A stretch of 64,000 nt of DNA from Aplectana chamaeleonis (lineage: Eukaryota; Nematoda; Chromadorea; Rhabditida; Cosmocercidae). Shown here in pieces: positions 46,578-57,112 of the stretch. How positions within the stretch are numbered: the first letter of the stretch is position 1; the number at the start of each line of letters is the position of its first letter. The position numbers and the translations under genes are program-made. Under the pieces are notes generated by a model. It searched no databases, was not told the origin of the DNA, and worked only from the letters and a program-made list of their open reading frames with translations. The stretch spans positions 682,001-746,000 of the forward strand of contig JAPDOI010000039.1 in assembly GCA_029168955.1 (NCBI GenBank). Reading direction: 5' to 3'.

Positions 46578-47475
46578 GTTGGAAAGAGCGTCATCCATTC
46601 TGGTTGCGACTTTCATTCTCCTAAACCCACTCATACACGAAACACACGACACGGATTCGATCTCGCAAGTTGCTCAAATCTTGCAACCCGATAGACCTCA
46701 CATTTTTTTTGCAAACTTAGGATCACGAAAGTAGTATAGTCGAGTCGAGAGTGGTAAATTTACCCTATATATAAACGTTCACCGCCTAATATGGACGCTG
46801 AAAGGAACTACACTGTGTGGCCAATACCTACCGCAGGTGCCGCTCCGTTGGAAGTGTACATTTTCGCAACGTATTAGTCAAGAGAATACGATATTCGAGT
46901 AGAGCGTGGTTGATCTACCTCATACACAAACTTCAACTGCATCACAGAAACGCCGAAGACCGATACAAGGCATGGGCTCACACTTTTCTCAAGTGTGGCC
47001 CCGCCGGAAGTCGGCAATTTTTAAAACTAGCAGTCACGAGAGTAGGGCATTTGAGTCCAGCGTGGTCGTTTTACTCCATGTACTCACTTCCACTGTAAAA
47101 GATGGCGGTTGAAAAAGGCTACAGTACAGTGGCTCACACTTTTCTCAGGTGTGGTCCCGCCCTAAAGGAGCATTTTCGAAACTTAGGTGTCACGAGAGTG
47201 GGATATTTGAGTGCAGCGTAGTCGAATTACCCTGTGTACAATCTTTTACCGTCTCAGTATAACGCCGAAGCCGCTACATAGACAGCGGAACAAGGTAAAA
47301 AAAACGTGTAAGTCCCCAAACCTGAAGTAGGGTTTTAAAACAGCTGTAACTCAAGTTCCGAATGAGCTAACAGGGGTTTGAGCAAAACTCATAAACTAGG
47401 TTTGTAACTCAACAGATTGAAATCTTACCCGCTCCTAGAGGATGCCATACAAAAATGTTTGCTAGGTGTGGACTT
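46578..47475 (+). repeat. Left arm of a large inverted pair, with about 155-bp tandem units
   Basis: About 900 bp repeated in reverse at 50870-51788. Inside are four tandem units of about 155 bp marked by TCACGAGAGT and a following CGAGT or GAGT phrase (near 46723, 46878, 47034, 47190). The outer end has a degenerate B-box-like GGATTCGATCTC. Confidence 0.8.
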
Positions 47476-49622
47476 TTGATGTTTTGAGCATAAAAATCCA
47501 CACCTAGCCAGCAGATTTAGGTGTGGACTTTTGTGCTCAAAACATCCAAAGTCCACACCTAGTGAATTTTCCTGAAATTCAACATCTGGGGTCGGTTGGG
47601 AACCCATTCTGTAGGGTTACAAACCTGGGGTGGTAGTAAATGGGGTGTTAAACGCGAATAAACCGCCACCTCCAAGCCGCCTTCGTCAGCATAACTATTT
47701 TCTACACTTGGACACGAACGACGTTTACGGTGGAAAGACGAGGGATCGGAAAGATTATACAAGTAATGCTATTTATTTTTGTCATTAGGAAGAGCATTCA
47801 AAGGAAACTTCGTAAAATTTCGCTTGTTCGAAACACGATCAGAATGCAATTTTTTAAATTTTCCTTGGAAATCCTAGTTCTCGTAATTTTTTACGAGCTC
47901 CGTGAGTTTTCAGGACCACTCTCGAAAAGAGGTTAATCATTAGCCTCAATCAATCAAATGCGTGTGATCTGACAAAAGTTTGCATTTGTAGCAACTTGGT
48001 GAACGTTTTTTTTCAAACAAAAGTTTTTTTGAAAAACAAAAAATTTCTTCAAAGGAAATTTCGAGCGAACAAAAATTTGAAAATTCCTGGATGATTTATT
48101 CACAAGGTGTTCTTGGGAAGGTAACGCTAGTTGCGAAAAAGACATTCCGAAACACGTCGAGTAATGCATAAATTCAAAGAATGTCCTGCATTCAACTGAA
48201 ATGGATAGTTAAAAACTTATAAGAATGATGATAAACTAGATAGTCTATTTTCGTTCTTGAAAAAAAATTCAAGTGTTTTTTCTGGAAGCGTGCAACTGAA
48301 GTCTGGCCTCCGAGATTGGTGTAATGGTGTGGTTTCGGCCATTGATGCAGTTGAATTTGTGAAGTGTTTGCCGTCTTCTCAAAATGAAACTAATCCCCCG
48401 CCCGCAGTTAGTGCTGAAAATATATAGAAACAATGTTACACACTCATATGCGCATCATGCAAGGAAACGATTTTGTGCACATATTTCAAGGTAAGAATTT
48501 GAAACACTTCGAGTGACTCTACCAATACACCAAAGCAAGTGCGTCGCGGACCCTCAAAAAAAAAGAGGCCACGATGGCACTGATCTGGCAATGAAAGAGG
48601 AGTATTCGAATCTTGCAGGAAAAGGAGAACAAATACAGTTGGTTTTAGAAACAAGTTCGCATTGCTTTCCCACAAATGCTGATTAAACATTACTAAAGCA
48701 TCAAATCACTTGAAAATCAGTCGCTTGGAAAATTTTCACTTTTTTGCACTAAAAAAGTTGTGGAAACCTGTTCGAAACGCGAGCAAGCAAATAATTTACT
48801 ACATACTCCTCATAGCCTGTGCTATGCAATGAATTATGAAAATGAAACTAACCTGATAATAGCGAAGCGAATGAATTTCGGAAGAAAATAAACAAAAGCG
48901 GGAGAAGTGTCGGCGCTCGCCAAAAAATTAACAGCTGATTGGGAGGGATTGATTAGTGCCACCAAAGAAGACGGCCAACGTGTTTCAGCAATGATCCCTG
49001 CTTTGTTTTTGATCCCTCATCGCCCGTTTCCCTGGCGGAAGCCGTTAAAAGACTATCCCTTGAAACACCTTTCAGTTTTAAAGATAGGCTGACGTCCTGA
49101 ATCAAAATGACTAACAGTGCTATCAAACTTCCTTAACCCTCTGAATTAATTAAACTCGTACTTCGTTTAATTAATGCCCTCGGTACAGATGGTCAAAACT
49201 GTTTCTACTGTATCTTGCTAACCGCATCCAAAAACTTCTCGGGAGGAGTTTTTCGTTAACCGCCAGTTCCTCTCGCATGTCAGCACTATTTCCGTGATGT
49301 CTGCGAGACTATGTTGAACGCGAACTTACCGCGAGGATGCCACATGTCGGAATTTTAGAGAAAAAACAGACCTGAAAACGTTTTGAAATCGCTAATTTTC
49401 GTAACAAAGGTTACAATTGTCGCTTTTTTCGAGGCGTTTTCATTGAAAGTGTAACAAATGCCTACCACTGAGGGACGTTAGGGTGAAACAGGAGCGAATT
49501 CTCTCCCAACTATTAGGAGTCCTGCTCAGATTCTTTCTTTCTTTTTTTTTAATTCGCGTTTAACCCCCCCCCCCAATTACTGCCACCCCTGGTTTCTTAG
49601 TTTTGCTCATACTCCGGGTAGC
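47476..49622. other. Unassigned sequence between the inverted arms
   Basis: The first 100 bp contain a nested palindrome of GTGTGGACTTT and AAAGTCCACAC units (about 47455-47565). The remainder has no recognised gene; a run of 12 C lies near 49565. Confidence 0.45.
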
Positions 49623-50256
49623 TTATTTGGAAGTGTTCACGATAATTTTCGTTCGTGGGTTTACCACTCAAAACAGTGAGGTGGCAATCAAGGGTTATCG
49701 TCCATCACTGGATGAGGGATCGCCGCGACGCTGCTTGGCGGGAAAAATTGCGCGCGGGAAAACGAAGGGAGAGTGGCTATTGATCGCGCATTTTTTCCCG
49801 CCAAGCAGCGTCGCGGCGATGCCTCATCCAGTGATGGACGATACTAAAATAACGAAGAAACGGCGAGAAACGCACTAAAACGTCCTTTTTCAGTGACATT
49901 ATTCTCTGTCCTGGACTAGTGGCCCGATTGGATGAACATGTTCATGGTGGTTGTGACCGGTAAAAAATGGGGTCAATAAAAAATTTAAGAATATTTCAGG
50001 CGAAACTGTATAGGGTCCCAAGGAAAGAAAGGAGCAACACAAAATAGAGCACTTCCAAAGACGGGTCCACAAACGATTTCATTATCACAACAAACAGTTC
50101 CAGTGAGAGTAACGAGGTGGGGTGAGAGTAAAGGATTTCGTGCCCTTCTGATGCGTATTTCTCGATTTTTTCGTCATTTCAGTTCTACCCGGGGACCATA
50201 CAATCAATTTAGCGATTAATCTCAAAATCGAAGATTATCGTGAAAACTGCCTTTAA
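49623..50256 (+). mobile_element. TTAA-type small element, family C, with internal hairpin insert
   Basis: The right border GAAGATTATCGTGAAAACTG with CCTTTAA and the interior ACGAAGAAACGGCGAGAAACG match 36343. The left end (GGAAGTGTTCACGATAA) has lost its TTAAAGGC. It is longer than its sister because of the hairpin at 49696-49846. Confidence 0.78.
49696..49846. repeat. Near-perfect hairpin (arms about 50 bp) inside a family C element
   Basis: TATCGTCCATCACTGGATGA, followed by GCCGCGACGCTGCTTGGCGG, is repeated as its complement after a loop of about 45 bases. Absent from the sister copy at 36343, so it arrived as a separate event or was lost there. Confidence 0.85.
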
Positions 50257-50800
50257 AGGCAGTGGTCGCGCTCACATATGCTCGTGTTCTTTTCCTCTCT
50301 AAACCCTTCTCTGGGTAGAGTAGTAGAACCTATAAGAAAAAATCGCGAAAAAACCGCTGTTCTGGGCCAAATTCGAAGCCTGAACTTTCATGTCTTTTGA
50401 TGGTGGACGAGTCTACCCCACATCATCGGCATCGATGATCTCTAATATCAAGAACATCACCTGGCTTGAACTTGAATTTCAATCAGTGAACTTGCGGATT
50501 TATGTACACATCTAGTCAAAAGCATGGGTTGAAGTGCTTGCTTTCATTGTTCAACTGTTTTATTATATAGGTAAATTTGCATCTATCTCTTTCTATGGGT
50601 GTCGATGATTTTTGATTGCTTGGCATGAGACTGTGATCTTTCTGTGCACGTGCGCACGAACTGGAAATTTAGGGTCTTAATAACTCTAATTCTAGCCCGT
50701 TTTTCACCGCGCTACCTTCATAGTTTTTGAGCTGTTTTAAATCTAAACTGATTTTTGTAGTTTTTTCGATAACGTTTTTCATCGTGACCACTGTCTTTAA
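50253..50800 (+). mobile_element. TTAA-flanked small element, family B
   Basis: Shares its left TTAA with the family C element just before it. Interior CTTTTGATGGTGGACGAG as in the other family B copies; right end ACCACTGTCTTTAA. Confidence 0.86.
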
Positions 50801-50869
50801 GTTACAGCTGTTTTAAAACCCTACTTCAGGTTTGTGGAGTTCGACGTTTTTTCTTACCGTTAAGTTTAC

Positions 50870-51788
50870 AGTTACAGTTAAAGTCCACACCTAGCAAACT
50901 TTTTTGTATGGCATCCTCTAGGAGCGTGTAAGATCTCATTCTGTAGAGTTACAAACCTGGTTCATAAGTTTTGCTCAAACCCCCGTTAGCTCATTCGGAA
51001 CTTGAGTTACAGCTGTTTTAAAACCCTACTTCATGTTTGGGGACTTACACGTTTTTTTTACCTTGTTCCGCTGTCTATGTAGCGGTGTTCGGCGTTTTAC
51101 CGGGACGGTAAACGATTGCATGTAGTGTAAATCGACCACGCTGGACTCAAATATCGCAATCTCGTGACACCTATGATTCAAAAATGCCCCTCTTCGGCAG
51201 GACCACACCTGAGAAAAGTAAGAGCCCTCTTACTGTAGCGGTGTTCAGCATCCATGTTGGACGGTGAAAGTGAGTATACCGTGGTAATCGACCACGCTGG
51301 AGTTAAATATACTACCCTTGTGGCTCCTAGTTTTCAAAATTGCCGACTTCCGGCGGGACCACACTTGAGAAAAGTGTGAGCCGGTGCAGTGTAGCGGTCT
51401 TCGGATTTCCTATGATGCCGTTAAAGCTTGTATGAGGGTAAATAAACCACGCTCGACTCGAATATCGTAATCTCCTCACTCATACCTTGCAAAAATGTAG
51501 ACTTGCAACGGGACCACACCTGCGGCAGGTGTGGGCCACTTTGTGTAGTGCTTTTCAGCGTCCAGCCTAGGCGGTGAAAGTTTGTATATAAGGTACATCT
51601 ACCACTTTCGACTCGAATATCCTACTTTCGTGACCCTTGCTTTACAAAAAAAAATGTGAGATCTAACGTCTTGCAATAATAAAGCACCTTGCGGGATCGA
51701 ACCATGTGTGTGTGTTTCGTGCATGAGTGGGTTTCGGAGAATGAAATTCGCAACGTGACCAGATTAGATGACGCTCTTTCCAATTAGC
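50870..51788 (-). repeat. Right arm of the large inverted pair
   Basis: Reverse copy of 46578-47475 with the same tandem units. Its outer end has a perfect B-box-like GGTTCGATCCC on the minus strand. The two arms have diverged noticeably. Confidence 0.8.
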
Positions 51789-52311
51789 TGTCCACACATT
51801 ACAAGTGGCCTGTTGTTCTTGTACTTGCGAAGTTAATTCACGAACTCATATTAATTTGAAAACACATTCATTTCTTAAATATATCTCTTATTCTTGGCCT
51901 TTGCCAATTATTTCATCTTTTCCACTCTTCTCTTCCACCACATACCTTAGCTTCCTATCCGAAATTATTCAGAATTTTTGGATAGACGTCCAAACCTACA
52001 TATGCGTCATAGCAGGCAACTTCATGTAATCCGTCAAAAAAACCTCGTCCGTGATCTAATTTACTGTTAATGTCTTGTTTTTTGAATGGTTGTTCTTCTT
52101 TACAAAAAAAAAACAGACAATTAAAGCTCCTAGTAGGGGTTTGAAATTCGCCAAGAGTGTGCTTTTATAGGGGGAGTGGTCTGAGTGAATTAAGCCTTGT
52201 CCACACCTCGAGTCGTACCCTGGTCGTGGAATGCGGTTGACTGGGGCACTCACCCTCTTGACAACCTTAGATGGGCTAGTACTGATCTCAATGCACGACT
52301 GATAGCATTCA
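51789..52311. other. Unassigned intron sequence
   Basis: About 520 bp; nothing recognised. Confidence 0.4.
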
Positions 52312-52517
52312 GGGGCGGCATACATGAACGCAGCGAACGGTGTCAGGGAGCCGCTCCGCGTGCCATGAGCGCAGCGTCGAGCAACGGGGCGGCCCCGCAA
52401 ATCAGGCACATCAATACTCGCCACGGAATTCGGGGCCGCCCCGTTGCTCGAGGCTGCGCGCATAGCACGCGGAGCGGCTCCCTGACACCGTTCGCTGCGT
52501 TCATGCATGCCGCCCCA
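52312..52517. repeat. Near-perfect GC-rich hairpin (arms about 86 bp)
   Basis: Left arm 52312-52397 and right arm 52432-52517 are complementary with few mismatches (landmarks GGGAGCCGCTCCGCGTG and GCAACGGGGCGGCCCCG); the loop is about 34 bp. The base composition differs sharply from the AT-rich flanks. Confidence 0.9.
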
Positions 52518-53011
52518 GGGTAAGTTTTGATAAGAGTTTATTGGCGATGTGTCTCGTCGTGTGCGTCAAATTTTGCGTTGCGATGATGGCGCCGCACTTC
52601 GGATTAGCCTCGATCATACTAACTTAGACATCAATACCTACAGAGTAGTGGTGAGAAATACAGAGCTGAGATCCGAAGGGATCCAAAAAATCAAAATAGC
52701 AAGAGTTTGAACTTCAAAACCCTTCATAAAATAAAAGCCAATTCGCGCGCCAATAATTTTGGAACACCCTGTAGTTATTTCTTTAATTGTAGTCTAACGA
52801 GTGGACAGAATGCGATCCTTTGTACTGCGCTCGCGACAACACTGGTCAGCGGAGCTGGGTAGCGGTCGGCGATCGACCACCGCTTCCCAGCCATTCACTA
52901 GACTGAAATGTTCTGGGTCGACCCATACATTCGAAGGTGTAAATCAGAGACTTCTAGATAGTGGTGCAAATGCGATATATGCTGTACTCAGGCTTCTTTT
53001 CAACATCTTAC
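52518..53011. other. Intron sequence with a dispersed repeat end
   Basis: Contains the inverted CAGGGTGTTCCA motif at 52746-52774 and a short segment at about 52891-52933 shared with 25080-25120. Otherwise unassigned. Confidence 0.5.
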
Positions 53012-53154
53012 CGAGAATCCGAGTCGCAAAGTGTTGTACTGCAGGAGTTGAAAGGAACGCACTGAGCGTCTTGAAAAGAATTTCCAGCATAACACTTTGT
53101 ACCACCACCGCATCTGAGAGTGCTGCACGTAAGCGTAGGAATACAGACAGCATT
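53012..53154 (-). CDS. Cys-rich protein exon 4 (143 nt), first block
   Basis: Acceptor ATTACAG, donor GTAAGA; phase 0 in, two bases left over. Seven Cys: NAVCIPTLTC, TLRCGGGTKC, QDAQCVPFNSC, TTLC. An internal CTCTCAG could pass for an acceptor, but the longer exon is supported by its exact 143-nt match to 25543-25685 and by phase. Confidence 0.92.
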
Positions 53155-53460
53155 CTGTAATAATCAAGTAGCTACTGTAGTTATATTCGATTGTTTTCGA
53201 GTTCGGCAAAGATATATTTGATCCATTTTCGTCTAGAAAAAAAAGTTATTCTGGAGGAGTTATGTAGTTAGTGAAAAATGGTATGGTAGATCACCTCGCT
53301 CCTTCAATTGCGATGCCACAACTGCAGTACGACTTACCCTCTCATGGAGAAAGAGGATACGTACATAGAGGTGTGTTGTTAGTGAAAGTATGTAATCTTT
53401 TGTACTGTTTAGAGAAAAAAAGCTGTTCATTCCCATGGGTCATTTAAAGCAAATTCGTAC

Positions 53461-53531
53461 CGTTCCGATCTGCACGACACATCTCTGGCCTGGTGGACAT
53501 GATGACGGTGTGCATCCCTTGCCAGGATAAT
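53461..53531 (-). CDS. Cys-rich protein exon 3 (71 nt)
   Basis: Acceptor TGCTTCAG, donor GTACGA; two bases in, phase 0 out. Encodes YPGKGCTPSSCPPGQRC and VVQIGT. With the next exon it completes one module (fourth Cys in NAVC). Equivalent to the 3' half of exon 8. Confidence 0.88.
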
Positions 53532-53632
53532 CTGAAGCACGCTTTTCTACGCTACTGTTCGGAACCTCATGATTTTGGTTCATTCATTTATTTCCTTCCA
53601 TTCATATGCATTCTAAAAACAAGTGAGCTCAC

Positions 53633-53731
53633 CCGCTTGAGCTGTGGAGTCCGGTACACATTTTGGTCCCGATGGAGTCACTACGCACTTCAAACCTTTG
53701 ATGCAGAATAGATTGCAAGCTCCAGGAGTTG
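53633..53731 (-). CDS. Cys-rich protein exon 2 (99 nt)
   Basis: Acceptor TGTTTAAG, donor GTGAGC; two bases in, one left over. Contains a complete module (ACNLFCIKGLKC, then GPKCVPD) and a Cys-free linker. Equivalent to the 5' half of exon 8. Confidence 0.86.
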
Positions 53732-54082
53732 CTTAAACAGAATTGATTCTGGTCGACGCTTATGTATTAAACTATTTCCTAGCTTAAAACTGAACATCGC
53801 TCAAGCGGCCAAAGTTGTAAATTCAGACCTAGATTTTACCAACAAAGTGAAGCTCGTCAAGTCAGCTCCAACTTTCTTTGTTTTACTCTAGGGCTAGTAG
53901 AAAACAATCATTAACAGCTGTTCTGTGATTACTTCGCGGAAAGAAAGTGTCCCTTTTCTGTTTCTCAGTCATTTCATTGATTCAATGGGCGAAAGCCTGG
54001 AGACTATCTGAAATACCCGCGGACTATCGCTGCTATCCAGAGCTTTGTCCATTTCTGCATTTTTTATGCGCGTAGTCCTTAC

Positions 54083-54169
54083 CTGCTACACACTTCGGAC
54101 CAGTCGCGGTTTCAACGCATCGAGGAGTGTCGGGAGCGCACAGAACGTTTGCACAGCTAAGCGTCGGTG
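54083..54169 (-). CDS. Cys-rich protein exon 1 of those seen (87 nt)
   Basis: Acceptor GTTTCAG, donor GTAAGG; two bases in, one left over, so it is an internal exon and more lies upstream. Encodes LSCANVLC, then TPRC and GPKCVA, one full module. I scanned 54.2-64 kb by eye and found no further matching exon. Confidence 0.87.
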
Positions 54170-54577
54170 CTGAAACACTTCCTATTTTCCAGCACATCAG
54201 CTGCGAAGAAACCCCCCCCCCCCAATGTTCACGTTATCCTACAGAAGAATTTTTTTTCTCGCCTGAGCCTGCTCCAAGCGTTTGTGCATTAGAATGCAAA
54301 GCGTTGTTACTCCTCTCTCTCCATTTTATGGATGAATTGACTTTGTTGATTTGCGTGTGCGGTGAGAGGGAAGAAAAACTAAATAGTAAGGGAGGAAGGG
54401 AAAGCAGCCATCGGGGCACATGTGTGAGATCGATTCAAAACATTTCCGCTTAGAAGTGAGGGTACTATTGCTTCAAACTTGAAGTGATTAAGACACTCAA
54501 TGCACTTTTCCTGTTCTATGAAGACGTTTATATCGTCCGCCAGGTTTCGGAATACTGGCACAAGAACACTTTCTCAC
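54170..54577. other. Unassigned sequence upstream of the exon cluster
   Basis: Has a run of about 12 C near 54211. Short open frames on both strands lack motifs. Confidence 0.4.
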
Positions 54578-55051
54578 TTAAAGGCAGTGTCCACAATAAA
54601 AATCATGTCTGTTTTTTTGGTGGAGATCGGCAGATGCAGGGCCTAGTGCAACCCTAACGTTGAAAAAACTAAGAAAAATGAGCTCGGAACGGTCCCCTAC
54701 GGGCCCAAAGGTGGACACCCGTCAGCTCGTCACCCCCAGATGCACTTTCCACGCCCTCCGACGGGAACAAATGAAAATTCGAGATCGTGAGATGAGCGGT
54801 GAGGCTTTCCTTCATTGTGAACTTCTCTCTTTACTCAGGTCAGCTCGCATACATCGGCTGCAAAAGACGGAATTTACAAGCCTCGGACAACTCGTCCACC
54901 ATGTTTCCTTAGCTCAATTTTTGGGGGACCATAACTCCGTTCCTAGAAGGTCTTGTACGATTCCAAAAACATCATTCGAATCAGCATGAAACCGTCTTTG
55001 AGATAGGCGAAAAAGCAGAAAAACGATTCTTATCGTGAACACTGCCCTTAA
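54578..55051 (-). mobile_element. TTAA-flanked small element, family A (inverted, variant end)
   Basis: TTAA on both sides. The left end has the variant sequence (GCAGATGCAGGGCCTAGTGC) found inverted in the copy at 19407, confirming that subfamily. Confidence 0.86.
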
Positions 55052-57112
55052 ATCACCTCCAGTAGCCGACGGATCCAACAACTTTTTTTTCCGTGAAGGG
55101 GTGAGTCAGCGATGGCCACGGAGTTCATGCGCACACCTAAAAACTGCGCCACTTATGACGTAGTCAAAACTCTCCCTCAAGATTGTTCGATTGTTAACAT
55201 TGAACCGTCCACACTTGTTGGACTGCCTATGTAAGTACACATTATGTTAGTGCACATCGATTAGCAGATGACGGAGCCGGAGTACGTTAGCTTTAGAAGC
55301 GGGCTCCAAGCTTTTGCTGCTTTGAAGGACGAAATGGTAAGTTTCAAGCGAAGCTTCTGCTCTTTATTTATCTCACATCGCATAATATATCGTCAATCTG
55401 TGGATTGGGAGAAACCGTTACGCTGCTATGATAGCATTATCATAAAAATCGAGCGGTTGTTTTAAGCAATGTTTTGACTGTATCGCTGCCGTTTTTCATC
55501 GCAGCGATTTTGCACCCGCTGCTGCGGCGATCTGGCAGCGGCAGCGATTCTGTTCATTGTGCATAGCCTCACAAATGATCGAAAAACTTCAATTAATCCG
55601 TGAAATTAATGACTGGTAGTCATTAATAACACGTTCCGACTCGTAACACTTAACTTGTCATGTTAAAGGGTCAACGTTCACTAGACGAATCGTGTCATTT
55701 GCTGCCAATCGCTCCTCCAGCAGTGAAAAAGTAAAACATACTATTTCATCGCCGCGACCCAGCGATGTAGGACGTTTGCCACGAAGCGATCACAACTGGA
55801 GCGCCTTTCTATTACGCGCGATGAAAAAGGAACAGTTGTCCCTCGCATAGCCGAAGCGACCGCCTGAAGCCAAAACCTGGCTTTAGAGAGAACACAATAG
55901 AAGGAATGGAGGAACAACCGCTTCGCTTCCAAGATAGCGTGATTATTGCTGTAACGCGGATTCGTAGAGATAAGATACAAACCATGCATCAATGACAATC
56001 GACATTTATAGTGCTCACTTACTTTCCCCTCCGTCGTCTACGGGGAATGATATAGTAGCCACAGCGATTGAGTTCAGCGGCATGATACGATCATCCTAAT
56101 GTTCGGCTTCTATTCTGGTGCTCAGGCACTGCCCCAGCACTGCATGCGAGTCGTTGCGACTCGCATGCTACATACATATTCGCGTCGCAAATCCGTGCGA
56201 CTCCCATCGTCTGAGCTCGAACGGCAGAAAATTTGTGGATGGGAATTTGTTGATGACAGCTCGCTCTTGTTCCTCGTCCACTGACAAGTTACAGCCGGTT
56301 GACACATCTCTAATTAGAATTCACCGATAACCGACGGTGTACCTGCCCGGTCGTGCCTATTAAGCTTCGACCTCGCAGGCTTGAAGGCATCGTACGCTCT
56401 GAAAATCACTCACCGTTTTTTGGGTTTGAATCATTGGGGTAAGCCTGCCTGAAAACGTAGGTAGAGTTTGTTCGGTCACCAACACATTATTGTAAAGATG
56501 TGGGCGATCGAATGCCTTGCTTTCCGTTAAAAGAGGCTGGCCCTCCGACAGCCACCTGGCATAAAATGGTAAAAGAAAGTAGCTTATCGACAAATAATAA
56601 ATTGTTGTATAATAAATAATAAATCTACTCAGACACGGGACCGGTTGTACGGCGGGGGCAAAGCCCTTGTCGGTGCAACGGCGGGAGTAAAAAAGGGGAG
56701 GGGTCGACTTGCCGGTGCCGCCGCGGATAGGGTTGGCACGCGGCGCAGCCGCTCGCGCAGTAGCGGTCGCACAGAAGCACAGCACATTGATTCTCATATA
56801 ATTCCATGCATCAACATGTGTAGACAAAAGTATTAACAATGATATGATACTTTATACTTTCTGATACTATACTTAGTATACTTTTCCGAAGATCCACCGG
56901 ATCCCGGAGGATAATTTTTGTCGCCGAATGAAGGGGACTCCACGGCTCGGGGGGGGGGGGAGTGGTGATACCCAACTGTGGGGCCATCTCCCCACGGTCG
57001 GCAGTAGGGTGCACCCCAGCGTGGATCAGCGGCGGTGGGATCAACTTTTCTGTGGGAACCCCAACAGTGCCCGGATTCATCAACGAAATTCGGAGTAATT
57101 TATACCCCGGGT
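55052..57112. other. Unassigned sequence
   Basis: About 2 kb. Contains a perfect small palindrome (GCATGCGAGTCG, loop TTG, complement; about 56143-56169), GCAGCG-rich runs at 55490-55545, and an 11-base G run near 56950. Open frames (an 85-codon frame at 55741-55998 minus, a 159-codon frame at 56360-56839 minus) have no recognised domain. Confidence 0.4.

Larger units (their letters stand above)
10338..54169 (-). other. Locus of a large cysteine-rich modular protein (13 exons seen)
   Basis: Thirteen exons on the minus strand (54083-54169, 53633-53731, 53461-53531, 53012-53154, 43073-43133, 42877-42956, 32500-32585, 27298-27449, 25543-25685, 17973-18033, 17678-17757, 10461-10546, 10338-10400) are bounded by GT/AG sites and join in frame at all 12 junctions. 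They encode about 403 residues, about 59 of them Cys, as some 15 modules of the pattern C-x(3,4)-C-x5-C-x(3,10)-C-x5, commonly with Gly before Cys 3 (GGGTKC, IKGLKC, PPGQRC). This spacing recalls follistatin N-terminal-like, EB or TIL-type Cys modules of nematode secreted proteins; the family name is inference. Such proteins are extracellular. The start, signal peptide and end are outside the window. I do not recognise a named orthologue. Confidence 0.85.

Noticed and set aside
56360..56839. 159-codon minus-strand open frame
   Set aside because: Low-complexity and mixed composition; it crosses an AT-rich run and shows no domain.
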